DNA from: Candidatus Krumholzibacteriia bacterium
GTDB taxonomy: Bacteria; Krumholzibacteriota; Krumholzibacteriia; LZORAL124-64-63
Reading direction: 5' to 3'
NCBI GenBank assembly: GCA_016744705.1
Contig: JADGDU010000029.1
Span: 1 to 53,116 of the forward strand
Length of the DNA: 53,116 nucleotides
Translations under genes and position numbers: made by a program
Notes under the pieces: model-generated
What the model was told of the DNA's origin: nothing
What the model saw: only the letters and a program-made list of their open reading frames with translations
The model's database searches: none
Shown here: positions 8,045 through 15,640 of the stretch, piece by piece
Numbering within the stretch: position 1 is the stretch's first letter
Layout: the number at the start of each line of letters is the position of its first letter

Positions 8045-9058
8045 ATGTTTAGAATGAGAACAAAGAAATCGATGCCTGTATGTCAAGATGCCAGGCGCCT
8101 GGTGGGGATGAGCATGCTGCTGATTGCCGTGCTGATGCCTATGCAATCTCTGGCTCAGGTTGTGGGCAATAATGACCCTGTCAGGCTGGCACCTGGAGAC
8201 GTGATCCAAGTCAGTGTTCCTGGACGTCCTGATTTTAGTACTATCGTGACTCTTGATGCATCTGGAAAAGTTTCGGTGCCTCAGGTGGGTGATGTTGCCT
8301 TAAGTGGATTGACCACCTCAGAGGCGGAATTTGTGCTACGCCAGCGCTTGAGGCTGTTTGACCCCTCCATCGATAAAATTGAAATTATTTTGCAAAGCTC
8401 TAAGGAAAGCGGCACGACCTTTTTCATCATCGGCGCCGTGGCACGACCAGGTGAATATACCTTTGCGTATGTTCCTAGCTATTGGGATTTACTCAGGGCT
8501 GCTGGGGGACCTTCTGAAAATGCCAATTTGCGGCAAGTTCGGCATATTCGAGAAGTGGAGGGGCGTACTCAAGTATCTCAGCTGGATCTTTCCAGTTTGC
8601 TTGAAGGGGGTGATGTTCCTGACCTGGAACTTCTTCCTGGTGATACGTTGGTCTTACCAGCACTCCTTGATGGCATTTCTGCCGTTCCCACAACTCGTGG
8701 CGTGAAAGTTTTTGGAGCTGTCAATGTTCCTACAGTGGTGGACATTTCTGAACCCACCCCGATGCTTGATGTTCTAATGCTGGCTGGTGCACCTGCGGGC
8801 AACTCTGATTTGGAAGAAATTTGGTGGCTTCACCCTGTAGGTGACGTCTCGCAGACTCAAATTGTTGATATGCGGGAATATCTGAGGTGGGGCGATCCGT
8901 TGGGTAATCCCATGGTTTACCCTGGTGATACTGTTAGGGTGGAATACTTTGAGGCATCGTGGTTCCGCAGGACACTTCCGCTTATTCTGGGGACCTTGGT
9001 TTCCATAGGCACCCTTTATTTATTATGGGACCGAATTGAAAACGATAGGGTTTATTAG
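8045..9058 (+). CDS. Polysaccharide biosynthesis/export protein (Wza-like, SLBB domains)
   Basis: 337 residues from the ATG at 8045, which has GGGAG just upstream; an ATG at 8033 lacks a binding site. An N-terminal hydrophobic stretch ending near SLAQ looks like a signal peptide, but there is no lipobox cysteine, unlike E. coli Wza. A Poly_export domain follows (RLAPGDVIQVSVPG, with GKVSVPQVGDV), then two SLBB-like domains (FFIIGAVARPGEYTF and VKVFGAVNVPTVVDI). A hydrophobic helix near the C-terminus (PLILGTLVSIGTLYLLW) could be a membrane anchor. The role would be passage of polysaccharide across the outer membrane. No Wzc-type kinase or polymerase is in the window. The stop overlaps that of the convergent gene. 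Confidence 0.85.
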   Translation: MFRMRTKKSMPVCQDARRLVGMSMLLIAVLMPMQSLAQVVGNNDPVRLAPGDVIQVSVPGRPDFSTIVTLDASGKVSVPQVGDVALSGLTTSEAEFVLRQRLRLFDPSIDKIEIILQSSKESGTTFFIIGAVARPGEYTFAYVPSYWDLLRAAGGPSENANLRQVRHIREVEGRTQVSQLDLSSLLEGGDVPDLELLPGDTLVLPALLDGISAVPTTRGVKVFGAVNVPTVVDISEPTPMLDVLMLAGAPAGNSDLEEIWWLHPVGDVSQTQIVDMREYLRWGDPLGNPMVYPGDTVRVEYFEASWFRRTLPLILGTLVSIGTLYLLWDRIENDRVY

Positions 9059-10014
9059 GGTTGATTCCTGAGTAGGTCCTTACGGGCCGCGAGGAAAAAG
9101 AGCAGTCCGATGATCACTGCCAACCAGAGTGTGAACAACCGAACCAATAGGGCCACCGCAGCAGCGGTGGCCCCTGTTATTTGGAGAATACCCAACAACC
9201 AGATTATGGTGGCCTCAGTTCCCCCTAAGCCGCCTGGCAAGAATGATAGAGAGCCCACCAGTGTCCCCGCCGCATAAACAAACAATGCATTGCCCACTGA
9301 TATAGGAAAGCCCATACCCGTACAAACAATCCAAAGTCCCAGGCATTCACAGAACCAGGCCACGGTGGTTAAGGCCAGGGAGAAAGCTGTTTGGCCCGGT
9401 GAGAGCAGGGTGCTGAGGGAAGACATGGATTCTTCAAGCCCAAGGCGATGTTTGGAAATCAGGGAATTGCCAGCCGCTTTAGAAACTAGAGTGGTACGCA
9501 CTTTCTTATTTTGAAATAATGCCAGCAATATTGGGATACCAGCCGCGGCCATCAGGCCTGTTTTCATACCGGCCAGTGAGCCAGGCCAGAAAAAGATACC
9601 AACCACGGCCAAGATCAGGACCGCCAAAAAATCATATATCCTTTCCGCCAGGATAATAGGAATGCCTTTAGACAACGGCACCCCAAAACGTTCCTTAAGG
9701 ATACCGGCTTTGAAAATTTCGCCAATTTTCCCAGGAGTGATCACCATAACATAGATGGAAAAATACAATTTGATGGACTGACTCAGGGGAATGGCCGAAT
9801 TGAGAGCTCTCAGATAGATTTCCCAACGCCAGAATCGTAACCCATAATTGAGAAGAGAGAGCCCACCCAAAAGTAACAAAGAGGGGACCGGAAAACTCTT
9901 TAGTTCAATATTTATGTTATCCCAACCAAAAAACAGGGCTAATGCCACATATAAAATGACGGAAAAGGTGACAACTACAAAGGAACGAGTCACTAAATTT
10001 TGTTGAATTCTCAT
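9055..10014 (-). CDS. Flippase-like integral membrane protein (LPG synthase TM/UPF0104 family)
   Basis: 319 residues with about eight hydrophobic helices. It resembles the UPF0104/PF03706 family (lysylphosphatidylglycerol synthase membrane region, AglD/YbhN-like): the conserved RFWRWEIYLRAL segment near residue 61, the ITPGKIGEIFKAGIL motif near 93, a LAERIYDFL motif near 122, and GLGGTEAT near 262. Members lack the soluble aminoacyl-transferase domain and are thought to move or modify lipid-linked substrates. It lies head-to-head with the sugar transferase and tail-to-tail with the export protein, which suits a role in glycolipid handling (inference). Confidence 0.75.
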   Translation of the reverse strand: MRIQQNLVTRSFVVVTFSVILYVALALFFGWDNINIELKSFPVPSLLLLGGLSLLNYGLRFWRWEIYLRALNSAIPLSQSIKLYFSIYVMVITPGKIGEIFKAGILKERFGVPLSKGIPIILAERIYDFLAVLILAVVGIFFWPGSLAGMKTGLMAAAGIPILLALFQNKKVRTTLVSKAAGNSLISKHRLGLEESMSSLSTLLSPGQTAFSLALTTVAWFCECLGLWIVCTGMGFPISVGNALFVYAAGTLVGSLSFLPGGLGGTEATIIWLLGILQITGATAAAVALLVRLFTLWLAVIIGLLFFLAARKDLLRNQP

Positions 10015-10351
10015 TTAAGTCCAAACATCAAAAAAGACAGTGATGATTTTAATTCATACGGGAAAACCCGTAAAGGTTAACAGGAGGATATGGTGGAGAG
10101 TGCAAAAAAACAACCTTAAATAACCAATTAAAGGAAACAAAAGACAATAGACTTCTTAACAGGACACACCTAGTCGTCAATAACCAAAGAACAAAATAAT
10201 TAAAATAACACTTGCGCCTGTTGGTTAAATACTGTAGAATTTGCATCAAACAACACGCTTCTTTATTCGGGGGAACCAAGGAAGCGACGATCTTGCCTTA
10301 ACATCAGTCCAGTAAGATGGCAGTTAAACATCAAGCTCTGGCGGGAAAAAA
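10015..10351. other. A+T-rich intergenic region between divergent genes
   Basis: 337 bases with no convincing gene, visibly richer in A+T than its surroundings. It must hold promoters for both the flippase-like gene (-) and the sugar transferase (+). It contains two pairs of 9-base direct repeats (TTAACAGGA at 10077 and 10156; AATAACCAA at 10119 and 10179) and a short hairpin ACGGG-AAAA-CCCGT at 10058-10071 in the leader of the minus-strand gene. The repeats could be protein-binding sites, or chance in A+T-rich sequence. Confidence 0.5.
10212..10240 (+). promoter_or_regulatory. Possible sigma-70 promoter for the sugar transferase
   Basis: TTGCGC at 10212-10217 and TAGAAT at 10235-10240 are separated by 17 bases. 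The -10 matches the consensus at five of six positions but the -35 is weak. If used, the transcript would have a leader of about 105 bases before the ATG at 10352. Confidence 0.35.
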
Positions 10352-11200
10352 ATGTCTAAACGATTTTATTTTAACAAACCAGCGGGGGAGTCTACGCTCC
10401 ATCGGAGTGATATAACGTCATTCCCAGGTGGCGGCCAATCTATTGGTGTAGCTGCTGAAAAGCTGCGGAATGTCGTGGACTCAAACATTGTCCCACGCAC
10501 CAATGAACATTTATCCCAGATAAAAACAGATTTAACTCTACCCGGCGGAATCTATCTCGATTTCAAGAGAGTCTTTGATATTGCTATTTCTGTTGCGGCT
10601 CTTTTTGTTTTTGGTCTGATGCTGCCTTTGTTAGCTTTAATCATCAAACTTGATTCTCCTGGGCCTACTTTTTACAGCCAAGATCGAGTGGGAATCAACC
10701 GACGACGTCTCAATCGTCGTGGTGGCGAACGCTCCTTTGATGATCGCCGCAAAGTTTTGCGTCCAGGCAGTCCTTTCCAGGTGCATAAATTGCGCACCAT
10801 GGGCGTTAACGCTGAATCTGGTGGACCACAATGGGCTGCTAAAAATGATGTGCGTGTGACTCGTGTGGGCCGTTTCCTGCGTAAAACCAGGTTGGATGAA
10901 GTGCCTCAGTTCTGGAATGTCCTGAAGGGTGAAATGAGCCTTATTGGTCCTCGTCCAGAACGCCTTGTCTTTGTCCGGCAATTAGAGAAAGATATCCCAG
11001 AATATCATGACCGTCTGCTGGTTTTGCCCGGGATTACTGGGTTGGCTCAGGTTGTCAATGGCTACGACGAAGATTTGGACTCCGTGCGCCGGAAGGTGGA
11101 GCTGGATCGCCAATACATTGCTAATTCCGGTTTTACTCAAGAAGGTCGCATTCTTTTTAATACCATTGGTGTGGTATTGAAAGGTGATGGAGCCCGGTAA
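10352..11200 (+). CDS. Undecaprenyl-phosphate sugar phosphotransferase (initiating glycosyltransferase)
   Basis: 282 residues. Monotopic phosphoglycosyl transferase of the WcaJ/WbaP/Bac_transf family, which puts the first sugar phosphate on undecaprenyl phosphate at the inner membrane. After a polar N-terminus of about 65 residues comes the membrane re-entrant segment (YLDFKRVFDIAISVAALFVF), then SPGPTFYSQDRVGIN, KLRTM, the catalytic-region pattern TRLDEVPQFWNVLKGEMS, IGPRPE and PGITGLAQV. A basic insertion (GINRRRLNRRGGER and on) sits between the Q-x-RVG and KLRTM motifs. It lacks the multi-helix N-terminal domain of full-length WcaJ. A strong terminator follows 20 bases downstream. Confidence 0.92.
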   Translation: MSKRFYFNKPAGESTLHRSDITSFPGGGQSIGVAAEKLRNVVDSNIVPRTNEHLSQIKTDLTLPGGIYLDFKRVFDIAISVAALFVFGLMLPLLALIIKLDSPGPTFYSQDRVGINRRRLNRRGGERSFDDRRKVLRPGSPFQVHKLRTMGVNAESGGPQWAAKNDVRVTRVGRFLRKTRLDEVPQFWNVLKGEMSLIGPRPERLVFVRQLEKDIPEYHDRLLVLPGITGLAQVVNGYDEDLDSVRRKVELDRQYIANSGFTQEGRILFNTIGVVLKGDGAR

Positions 11201-11220
11201 AGCCTCTTTCGATTATTATG

Positions 11221-11259
11221 AAGCCCGGACCTTAAAATTAAGGTCCGGGCTTTTTTTTT
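11221..11259 (+). terminator. Strong intrinsic terminator after the sugar transferase
   Basis: A perfect 13-bp stem, GCCCGGACCTTAA (11223-11235) with its complement at 11238-11250, a two-base loop (probably larger when folded) and nine consecutive T at 11251-11259. It separates the polysaccharide genes from the regulator operon. Confidence 0.95.
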
Positions 11260-11265
11260 CTACCC

Positions 11266-11294
11266 TTGATTCCCTGGGAATCTGCCACCATAAT
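11266..11294 (+). promoter_or_regulatory. Candidate promoter for a leaderless or near-leaderless regulator mRNA
   Basis: TTGATT at 11266-11271 and CATAAT at 11289-11294 are separated by exactly 17 bases. The expected start of transcription, 7-8 bases past the -10, falls on 11301-11302, where the regulator's ATG begins. No Shine-Dalgarno sequence is visible before that ATG, consistent with a leaderless transcript. Confidence 0.5.
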
Positions 11295-11301
11295 CTTTTC
11301 T

Positions 11302-12702
11302 ATGAAACCTGTAGTGATGGTCATTGATGACGAGCAGGCGATCCGCCTGTTTCTGGAAGCAACCCTTGAAGATGAGGGTTATTCTGTTGTGACATTTAGC
11401 GATGGTGCCAGTTCTCTGGACTGGTTGTCTCGCTCTGTACCTGATTTGGTCCTCTTGGATTTGATGTTGCCCGATATGAGTGGCATCCAGGTGCTTGAAT
11501 CTCTCAAAGAGCTGTATTCCCATTTGCCAGTGGTCATGATCACCGCTTATAGCCAAACCGATACCGCAGTCCAGGCGATGAAACTGGATGCCTTCGATTA
11601 TGTCAGCAAACCCATTGAATTGAGTAGGTTACTGAGGGTTGTTGCCAAAGGCCTTGACCAAACTGCTGATGCCAGGGAACGATTTCAAAAATCCCACCAA
11701 TCGGAATTGTTTCATGGAGTTCAGGATATGGTGCCCAGCCAATCCCAAGACATGCATGAAATCTACCAAACTGTGCGCAAAATTAGTGGTGGGGATAAAA
11801 CAACGGTATTGATAGAAGGGGAATCCGGGGTGGGTAAGGACGTCATTGCCAACCTCATTCACCGAACCAGTTCCCGGGCCGATTACCCTTTTTTGGAAAT
11901 CAACTGTGCTGCTCTGCCTGAAGCTCTACTTGAAAGTGAACTTTTTGGCCATGAAAAAGGGGCCTTCACAGACGCGCAAAACCAAAAAATGGGACTTCTT
12001 GAATTGTCCCACAGTGGAACTCTCTTCCTGGACGAAATAGGCGAGATGGCTCTCACTGTTCAGGTCAAGTTGCTGAGGGTCCTTGAAAAAATGACTTTTC
12101 GGCGAGTGGGGGGCATGGAAGAGATTACGGTGGATGTGCGTATTATTGCGGCCACCAACCGGAATCTTTTACAACAAGTCAAAAATGGTGCCTTCAGGGA
12201 AGATTTGTATTATCGGCTCAAAGTGGTGGACTTAATGGTTCCTCCCTTGCGTTCAAGGACCATGGATATCCTGCCTTTGGTGGAATATTTTATGCGAATC
12301 TATTCTCAAAGTTTTGATAAGGTTTTTAATGAAATCAGTCCTCAAGCCCAGGAAATGCTTGTTCAGTATGATTGGCCTGGAAATATCCGGGAACTGAAGA
12401 ATACCATTGAGCGTACCGTACTACTGGAAGATGGACCGGTGCTCACTTTGCAGCATCTGAAAAAATTGAAAACCATCGTTTTTACTCACGATCTGCCTCT
12501 TAGGATTCAGGAAAGTCTTATCAATCCATTGCCTGATGAAGGGATTGATTTGGAAGGCTTGGTTGGAGAATTGGAAAGTGCCCTGGTTCACAAGGCGTTT
12601 GATGCGGCTAAGGGCAACCAAAGCCTGGCTGCGAGGAAATTGGGTCTCAATCGAGATAAACTCAGATACCGGTTGAAACAATATGGAATTAAGGAGAGTT
12701 GA
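11302..12702 (+). CDS. NtrC-family sigma-54-dependent response regulator
   Basis: 466 residues from the ATG at 11302; an in-frame start at 11266 would overlap the promoter and add a non-conserved peptide. Domain order: receiver (acidic pair near 9-10, phospho-acceptor Asp53 in LVLLDLMLPDMSG, Lys103 in SKPIE), AAA+ domain with Walker A GESGVGKD at 173-180, GAFTDA at 220-225 in place of GAFTGA, Walker B TLFLDEIGEM at 240-249, and a C-terminal Fis-type helix-turn-helix (AKGNQSLAARKLGLNRDKL). It would activate sigma-54 promoters when phosphorylated. No histidine kinase is nearby, so it is an orphan here. Its stop overlaps the lptE start by one base. Confidence 0.93.
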   Translation: MKPVVMVIDDEQAIRLFLEATLEDEGYSVVTFSDGASSLDWLSRSVPDLVLLDLMLPDMSGIQVLESLKELYSHLPVVMITAYSQTDTAVQAMKLDAFDYVSKPIELSRLLRVVAKGLDQTADARERFQKSHQSELFHGVQDMVPSQSQDMHEIYQTVRKISGGDKTTVLIEGESGVGKDVIANLIHRTSSRADYPFLEINCAALPEALLESELFGHEKGAFTDAQNQKMGLLELSHSGTLFLDEIGEMALTVQVKLLRVLEKMTFRRVGGMEEITVDVRIIAATNRNLLQQVKNGAFREDLYYRLKVVDLMVPPLRSRTMDILPLVEYFMRIYSQSFDKVFNEISPQAQEMLVQYDWPGNIRELKNTIERTVLLEDGPVLTLQHLKKLKTIVFTHDLPLRIQESLINPLPDEGIDLEGLVGELESALVHKAFDAAKGNQSLAARKLGLNRDKLRYRLKQYGIKES

Positions 12703-13205
12703 TGAAACTCCGTACGGGCATTGTATGGTGTGTGATGGCCTTGGTATCGATTCTGCTGGTTGGTTGCGGAGTCTATTCCGCCAGCACGGGCAGGGTCGAC
12801 GAAAACATCAAACGGGTATTTGTGGAGTACCTTGAAAATATGACAGCCGAACCCAATTTGGGCGTGGATATGTCCGATGATATTGTGCGGGCTATCCAGC
12901 TGGATAATACCTTGAAAATCGTAGACGAAGCTGATGCCGATAGTATCATTTCGGGTAAAGTTATGCGGTATCACGTGAAAGAAGTCTTTGCGAAAGAAGA
13001 TCTCACGGTTAATGAATTTCAAGTTCAAGTGGCAGTTATTTTGAACTTTACCGTCCGATCTACTGGGGAGACCATTTTCAAAAACAAAAGATTTACCGGA
13101 TCTGGGAACTATGTAACTGGTGAATCTGACGAAACAACTGCCAGAGATGAAGCGGTCGCTGAAATTGTCCGCGATATTTTGGCCCAGGTTGTAGAGGGCT
13201 GGTAA
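12702..13205 (+). CDS. lptE: LPS-assembly lipoprotein, LptE-like
   Basis: 167 residues from the ATG at 12702, preceded by AAGGAG at 12691-12696. The N-terminus is a lipoprotein signal (basic residues, hydrophobic stretch, lipobox LVGC with Cys22). The body matches the LptE/RlpB pattern: GVYSASTG just after the cysteine, paired F-V-E-Y-L-E-N strands, repeated ADADSIISGKV strand pattern and a C-terminal amphipathic helix (DEAVAEIVRDILAQVVE). LptE plugs the LptD barrel that inserts LPS in the outer membrane. The lptE-holA neighbourhood is also seen in E. coli, which supports the call. Confidence 0.82.
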   Translation: MKLRTGIVWCVMALVSILLVGCGVYSASTGRVDENIKRVFVEYLENMTAEPNLGVDMSDDIVRAIQLDNTLKIVDEADADSIISGKVMRYHVKEVFAKEDLTVNEFQVQVAVILNFTVRSTGETIFKNKRFTGSGNYVTGESDETTARDEAVAEIVRDILAQVVEGW

Positions 13206-13207
13206 AA

Positions 13208-14260
13208 ATGGGTTATCGATCTTCTAAATCAAGCAGTTCCGTCCCTGGATTCCAGGAACTTGTTAGCAAAGACCTCAAAACTGGTAACTATAGGCCAATT
13301 TACCTCTTCGCCGGTGATGATCCTCTGCGTATGAGTGGAGTTGTTGAAAAAATCCGCAAAGACACCATTGGGGATGCCGGCAGTGCTTTCAATTTCCATA
13401 AACTGCATGGTGACCAAATAGGTGTAGAACGCATCATTCAACAGGCCATGGCATTGCCTATGATGGGTAATTTGCAACTGATTTGGGTCAAAAATGCTGA
13501 TCTGTGCCTGGGAACTCAGGACAGTCAGGCGGCGCTAGAGAAATACATTCTCAACCCCGTGAAGGAAACCATCCTCATTTTAACCACCGGGAAAGCAGAC
13601 AAAAGGCTCAAATGGGTTAAATCGTGTGTTTCTGGTGGTTATTTCTTTGATTTCAGTCCTCCTAAAGGTGAAGACCTGTTGCAGTGGGTGAAAAAAGCTG
13701 CTGACCGTGAGGGGCTCGAGTTGGGCCGGCAAGAAGCTGAAATTCTCTGTGATCTGGTTGGCAATGATTTGCTTGGGCTGAAGAATGAAATATCCAAATT
13801 GGCTCTTTTTGCTGACCAACGGGGCGGCAATCTCAGTGCTCAAGAGTTGAGCCGCATCATTATGGATCAAGCTGAGTTACAGGGCTTTGATATCACCAAT
13901 GATTTAGAACCCGGTAAATCTCGTGAGGTGCTTAAGACTTGGTTCAGACTTGCGGAATGGGGTAAAACGGCCTATGAAATATCCCCTTTGATGGTCTCGA
14001 GAATTCGCAAAGGATCCATGCTTTCGTCCTGCCGAGGTCAGGGCATGTCCGATAAGGAGATCGCTTCCTTGACGGGTGCCAGTCCCTGGGGTTTTCGTTT
14101 TCTGGACCCTATGATCCGCGGGTTGGGCTCCAAAGGCATCAAAAAAGCCATGAAGACTTCATTGGAGTGTGATCGAAAATTGAAAAGCTCACCGATGGGT
14201 CCCGATATCATAATCGAAAAGACCATTATGGAATTGTGCCGAAAGAATAATAACCGCTAA
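13208..14260 (+). CDS. holA: DNA polymerase III delta subunit
   Basis: 350 residues, close to the E. coli delta length of 343. Delta is the clamp-loader wrench that opens the beta clamp at replication forks. Typical features: YRPIYLFAGDDPLRM near residue 28 (non-functional P-loop region), the beta-binding segment with LPMMGNLQLIWV, a middle lid domain (DLLQWVKKAADREGL) and the C-terminal collar domain. It begins 2 bases after lptE. The N-terminal 15 residues are Ser-rich and variable. Confidence 0.88.
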   Translation: MGYRSSKSSSSVPGFQELVSKDLKTGNYRPIYLFAGDDPLRMSGVVEKIRKDTIGDAGSAFNFHKLHGDQIGVERIIQQAMALPMMGNLQLIWVKNADLCLGTQDSQAALEKYILNPVKETILILTTGKADKRLKWVKSCVSGGYFFDFSPPKGEDLLQWVKKAADREGLELGRQEAEILCDLVGNDLLGLKNEISKLALFADQRGGNLSAQELSRIIMDQAELQGFDITNDLEPGKSREVLKTWFRLAEWGKTAYEISPLMVSRIRKGSMLSSCRGQGMSDKEIASLTGASPWGFRFLDPMIRGLGSKGIKKAMKTSLECDRKLKSSPMGPDIIIEKTIMELCRKNNNR

Positions 14261-14304
14261 ATCGCTCACTGATTTTGAACGATCAAAAAGGAAGGTTGAT
14301 AACA

Positions 14305-14634
14305 ATGGCTGAAGGACTGAAGGATTTCACGGATGATAGTTTCGAAGGTGATGTGCTCAACAGTGATTTGCCTGTGATGGTGGATTTCTGGGCCACTTGG
14401 TGTGGTCCTTGTAAAGCGCTGACCCCAACTGTGGAAAAGTTGGCTGGAGAATTCCAGGGCAAAATGACCATTGGCAAAATGGATATTGGAACGCATCCCG
14501 CAGCGGCCGGCAAGTATGGAGTCAGAAGTATTCCTGCATTGTTGTTCTTCAAAAATGGAGAAGTTGTGGATTCTATTGTGGGAAAAGCAGCAGAAGATAA
14601 AATCCGTGAAGTGATTGAAAAGGTGATTGGCTGA
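14305..14634 (+). CDS. trxA: Thioredoxin
   Basis: 109 residues from the ATG at 14305, with AAGGAAGG about 10 bases upstream; an upstream in-frame TTG at 14275 has no support. Classical thioredoxin fold with active site W32-C33-G34-P35-C36-K37 and the cis-proline region VRSIPALLFFKNGE. It reduces cytosolic disulfides with electrons from thioredoxin reductase. It lies 44 bases after holA and is followed by a clear terminator. Confidence 0.95.
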   Translation: MAEGLKDFTDDSFEGDVLNSDLPVMVDFWATWCGPCKALTPTVEKLAGEFQGKMTIGKMDIGTHPAAAGKYGVRSIPALLFFKNGEVVDSIVGKAAEDKIREVIEKVIG

Positions 14635-14660
14635 GTTTGATCACAGGTATGTAAATAGAG

Positions 14661-14694
14661 AAATACCGGTAGTTATAGCTACCGGTATTTCTTT
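14661..14694 (+). terminator. Intrinsic terminator after thioredoxin
   Basis: A 12-bp stem AAATACCGGTAG (14661-14672) with its complement at 14679-14690, a six-base loop, and a T-rich tail. Because the stem begins with AAAT and ends with ATTT it may also stop the convergent gene at 14738. Confidence 0.85.
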
Positions 14695-14737
14695 AACGGG
14701 CCGTCTACTTAACATAATATACATTATGCGCAATACG

Positions 14738-15091
14738 TCAGTGGATAGGCACCCGGTCTGAAAGTTCGTCCAGATATGGGATTCGCCAGGTCTCCCCAAA
14801 CATGGCCCGCACAAACCCAAGCACTGTTAAGGGTAAAAACACGACGAAGAATATTAACCAGACTAAGATGACGATGAGAAATCCGAGCAGTGGAATTTGC
14901 CCGATGGTTCCGGCGATGACCCAAACCAAAATGAGGCCCACCATTTCGGCAAAGAATAAGGCAAAGCCCTGACGGCAGTGACGGGCCAGGAAATCGCTCT
15001 TGTCAGAGCTGAGGATGGGCAGGAAAACGAAAACAGACAGATAACACACCGCCCCCAGCCAGCGATCACGGATACTGACTTGGTTCTCCAT
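14738..15091 (-). CDS. DUF4870/Tic20-like membrane protein
   Basis: 117 residues from the ATG at 15091, chosen for the GGAAGGAAG ribosome-binding site just upstream; a longer in-frame form from 15181 has no site. A conserved RWLGAVCYLS helix, the FLARHCRQGFALFF motif (family pattern of Arg-x-His/Cys-x-RQG) and two further hydrophobic helices match small DUF4870 proteins. Function unknown; they are predicted inner-membrane proteins. It is convergent with trxA and divergent from the PqqD-like gene. Confidence 0.75.
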   Translation of the reverse strand: MENQVSIRDRWLGAVCYLSVFVFLPILSSDKSDFLARHCRQGFALFFAEMVGLILVWVIAGTIGQIPLLGFLIVILVWLIFFVVFLPLTVLGFVRAMFGETWRIPYLDELSDRVPIH

Positions 15092-15198
15092 AGGTCGACT
15101 TCCTTCCAAAGGATTGTTAGATTCTGTTTGGAAACCCACATAATAAAAGCTAATGTGCGTGGATACGAGACCTTTTTCCACTTTCCCGAGGTGATTTT

Positions 15199-15582
15199 TT
15201 GATTTCCAGGTTAATGAACCGCACAGCCCGCCGGTTTGCCGGCATTGATTTCATGGATCTTATTCCCGCTCCCAGGGTAGAGCATGAATTGGGCCCCGAT
15301 GAGGGTAAAGTCACTTTGTTGATTCCCCGTTATTCTGGAGCCATTTTCGGACGGTTGATTCAGCCTCGTTTGGCAGAGAGTAAAAAATTCATCCGTTTGC
15401 CATTGGAATCCCGAGGAGCTTTGCTTTGGCAGAAAATGGACGGGAAAAATTCTGTAGGTGATTTGGCTGCCCTGTTTGGAGAGCATTTTAGCGAAGATCA
15501 GAAGGATGTGCCCGAGCGTTTAAGTGGGTATCTTTATGCAATGTGGGAAAATAAGTTTATTGAATTTAAGAATCTGCCATAA
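15199..15582 (+). CDS. PqqD-like small protein
   Basis: 127 residues from a TTG at 15199, preferred because GAGG ends 7 bases before it; an ATG at 15214 is the alternative and has a poor site. The C-terminal two thirds fit the PqqD fold: a strand segment, then RGALLWQKMDGKNSVGDLAALF, which resembles the PqqD G-x-x-x-W-x-x-x-D-G motif, and a helix ending WENKFIEF. PqqD proteins present precursor peptides to radical SAM enzymes, but many stand-alone members exist with other roles, and no precursor peptide or maturase is adjacent. Function undetermined. Confidence 0.65.
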   Translation: MISRLMNRTARRFAGIDFMDLIPAPRVEHELGPDEGKVTLLIPRYSGAIFGRLIQPRLAESKKFIRLPLESRGALLWQKMDGKNSVGDLAALFGEHFSEDQKDVPERLSGYLYAMWENKFIEFKNLP

Positions 15583-15609
15583 AAACAACCAGCCATAATG
15601 GCTGGTTGT
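15581..15609 (-). terminator. Intrinsic terminator of the secreted-protein gene
   Basis: A perfect 10-bp stem ACAACCAGCC (15585-15594) with GGCTGGTTGT (15600-15609) and a five-base loop. Read on the minus strand it is followed by a T run (complement of the A run at 15581-15585), so it serves the 15641-16213 gene. There is no T run on the plus strand. It abuts the PqqD-like stop. Confidence 0.85.
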
Positions 15610-15640
15610 GAGAAATTTGATTTGATGGGCAAGCCTAGGC

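Noticed and set aside
10049..10279. A 76-codon minus-strand open frame in the A+T-rich gap
   Set aside because: Random-looking composition with many Leu, Phe and Cys, no ribosome-binding site, and it covers the likely promoters of both flanking genes.
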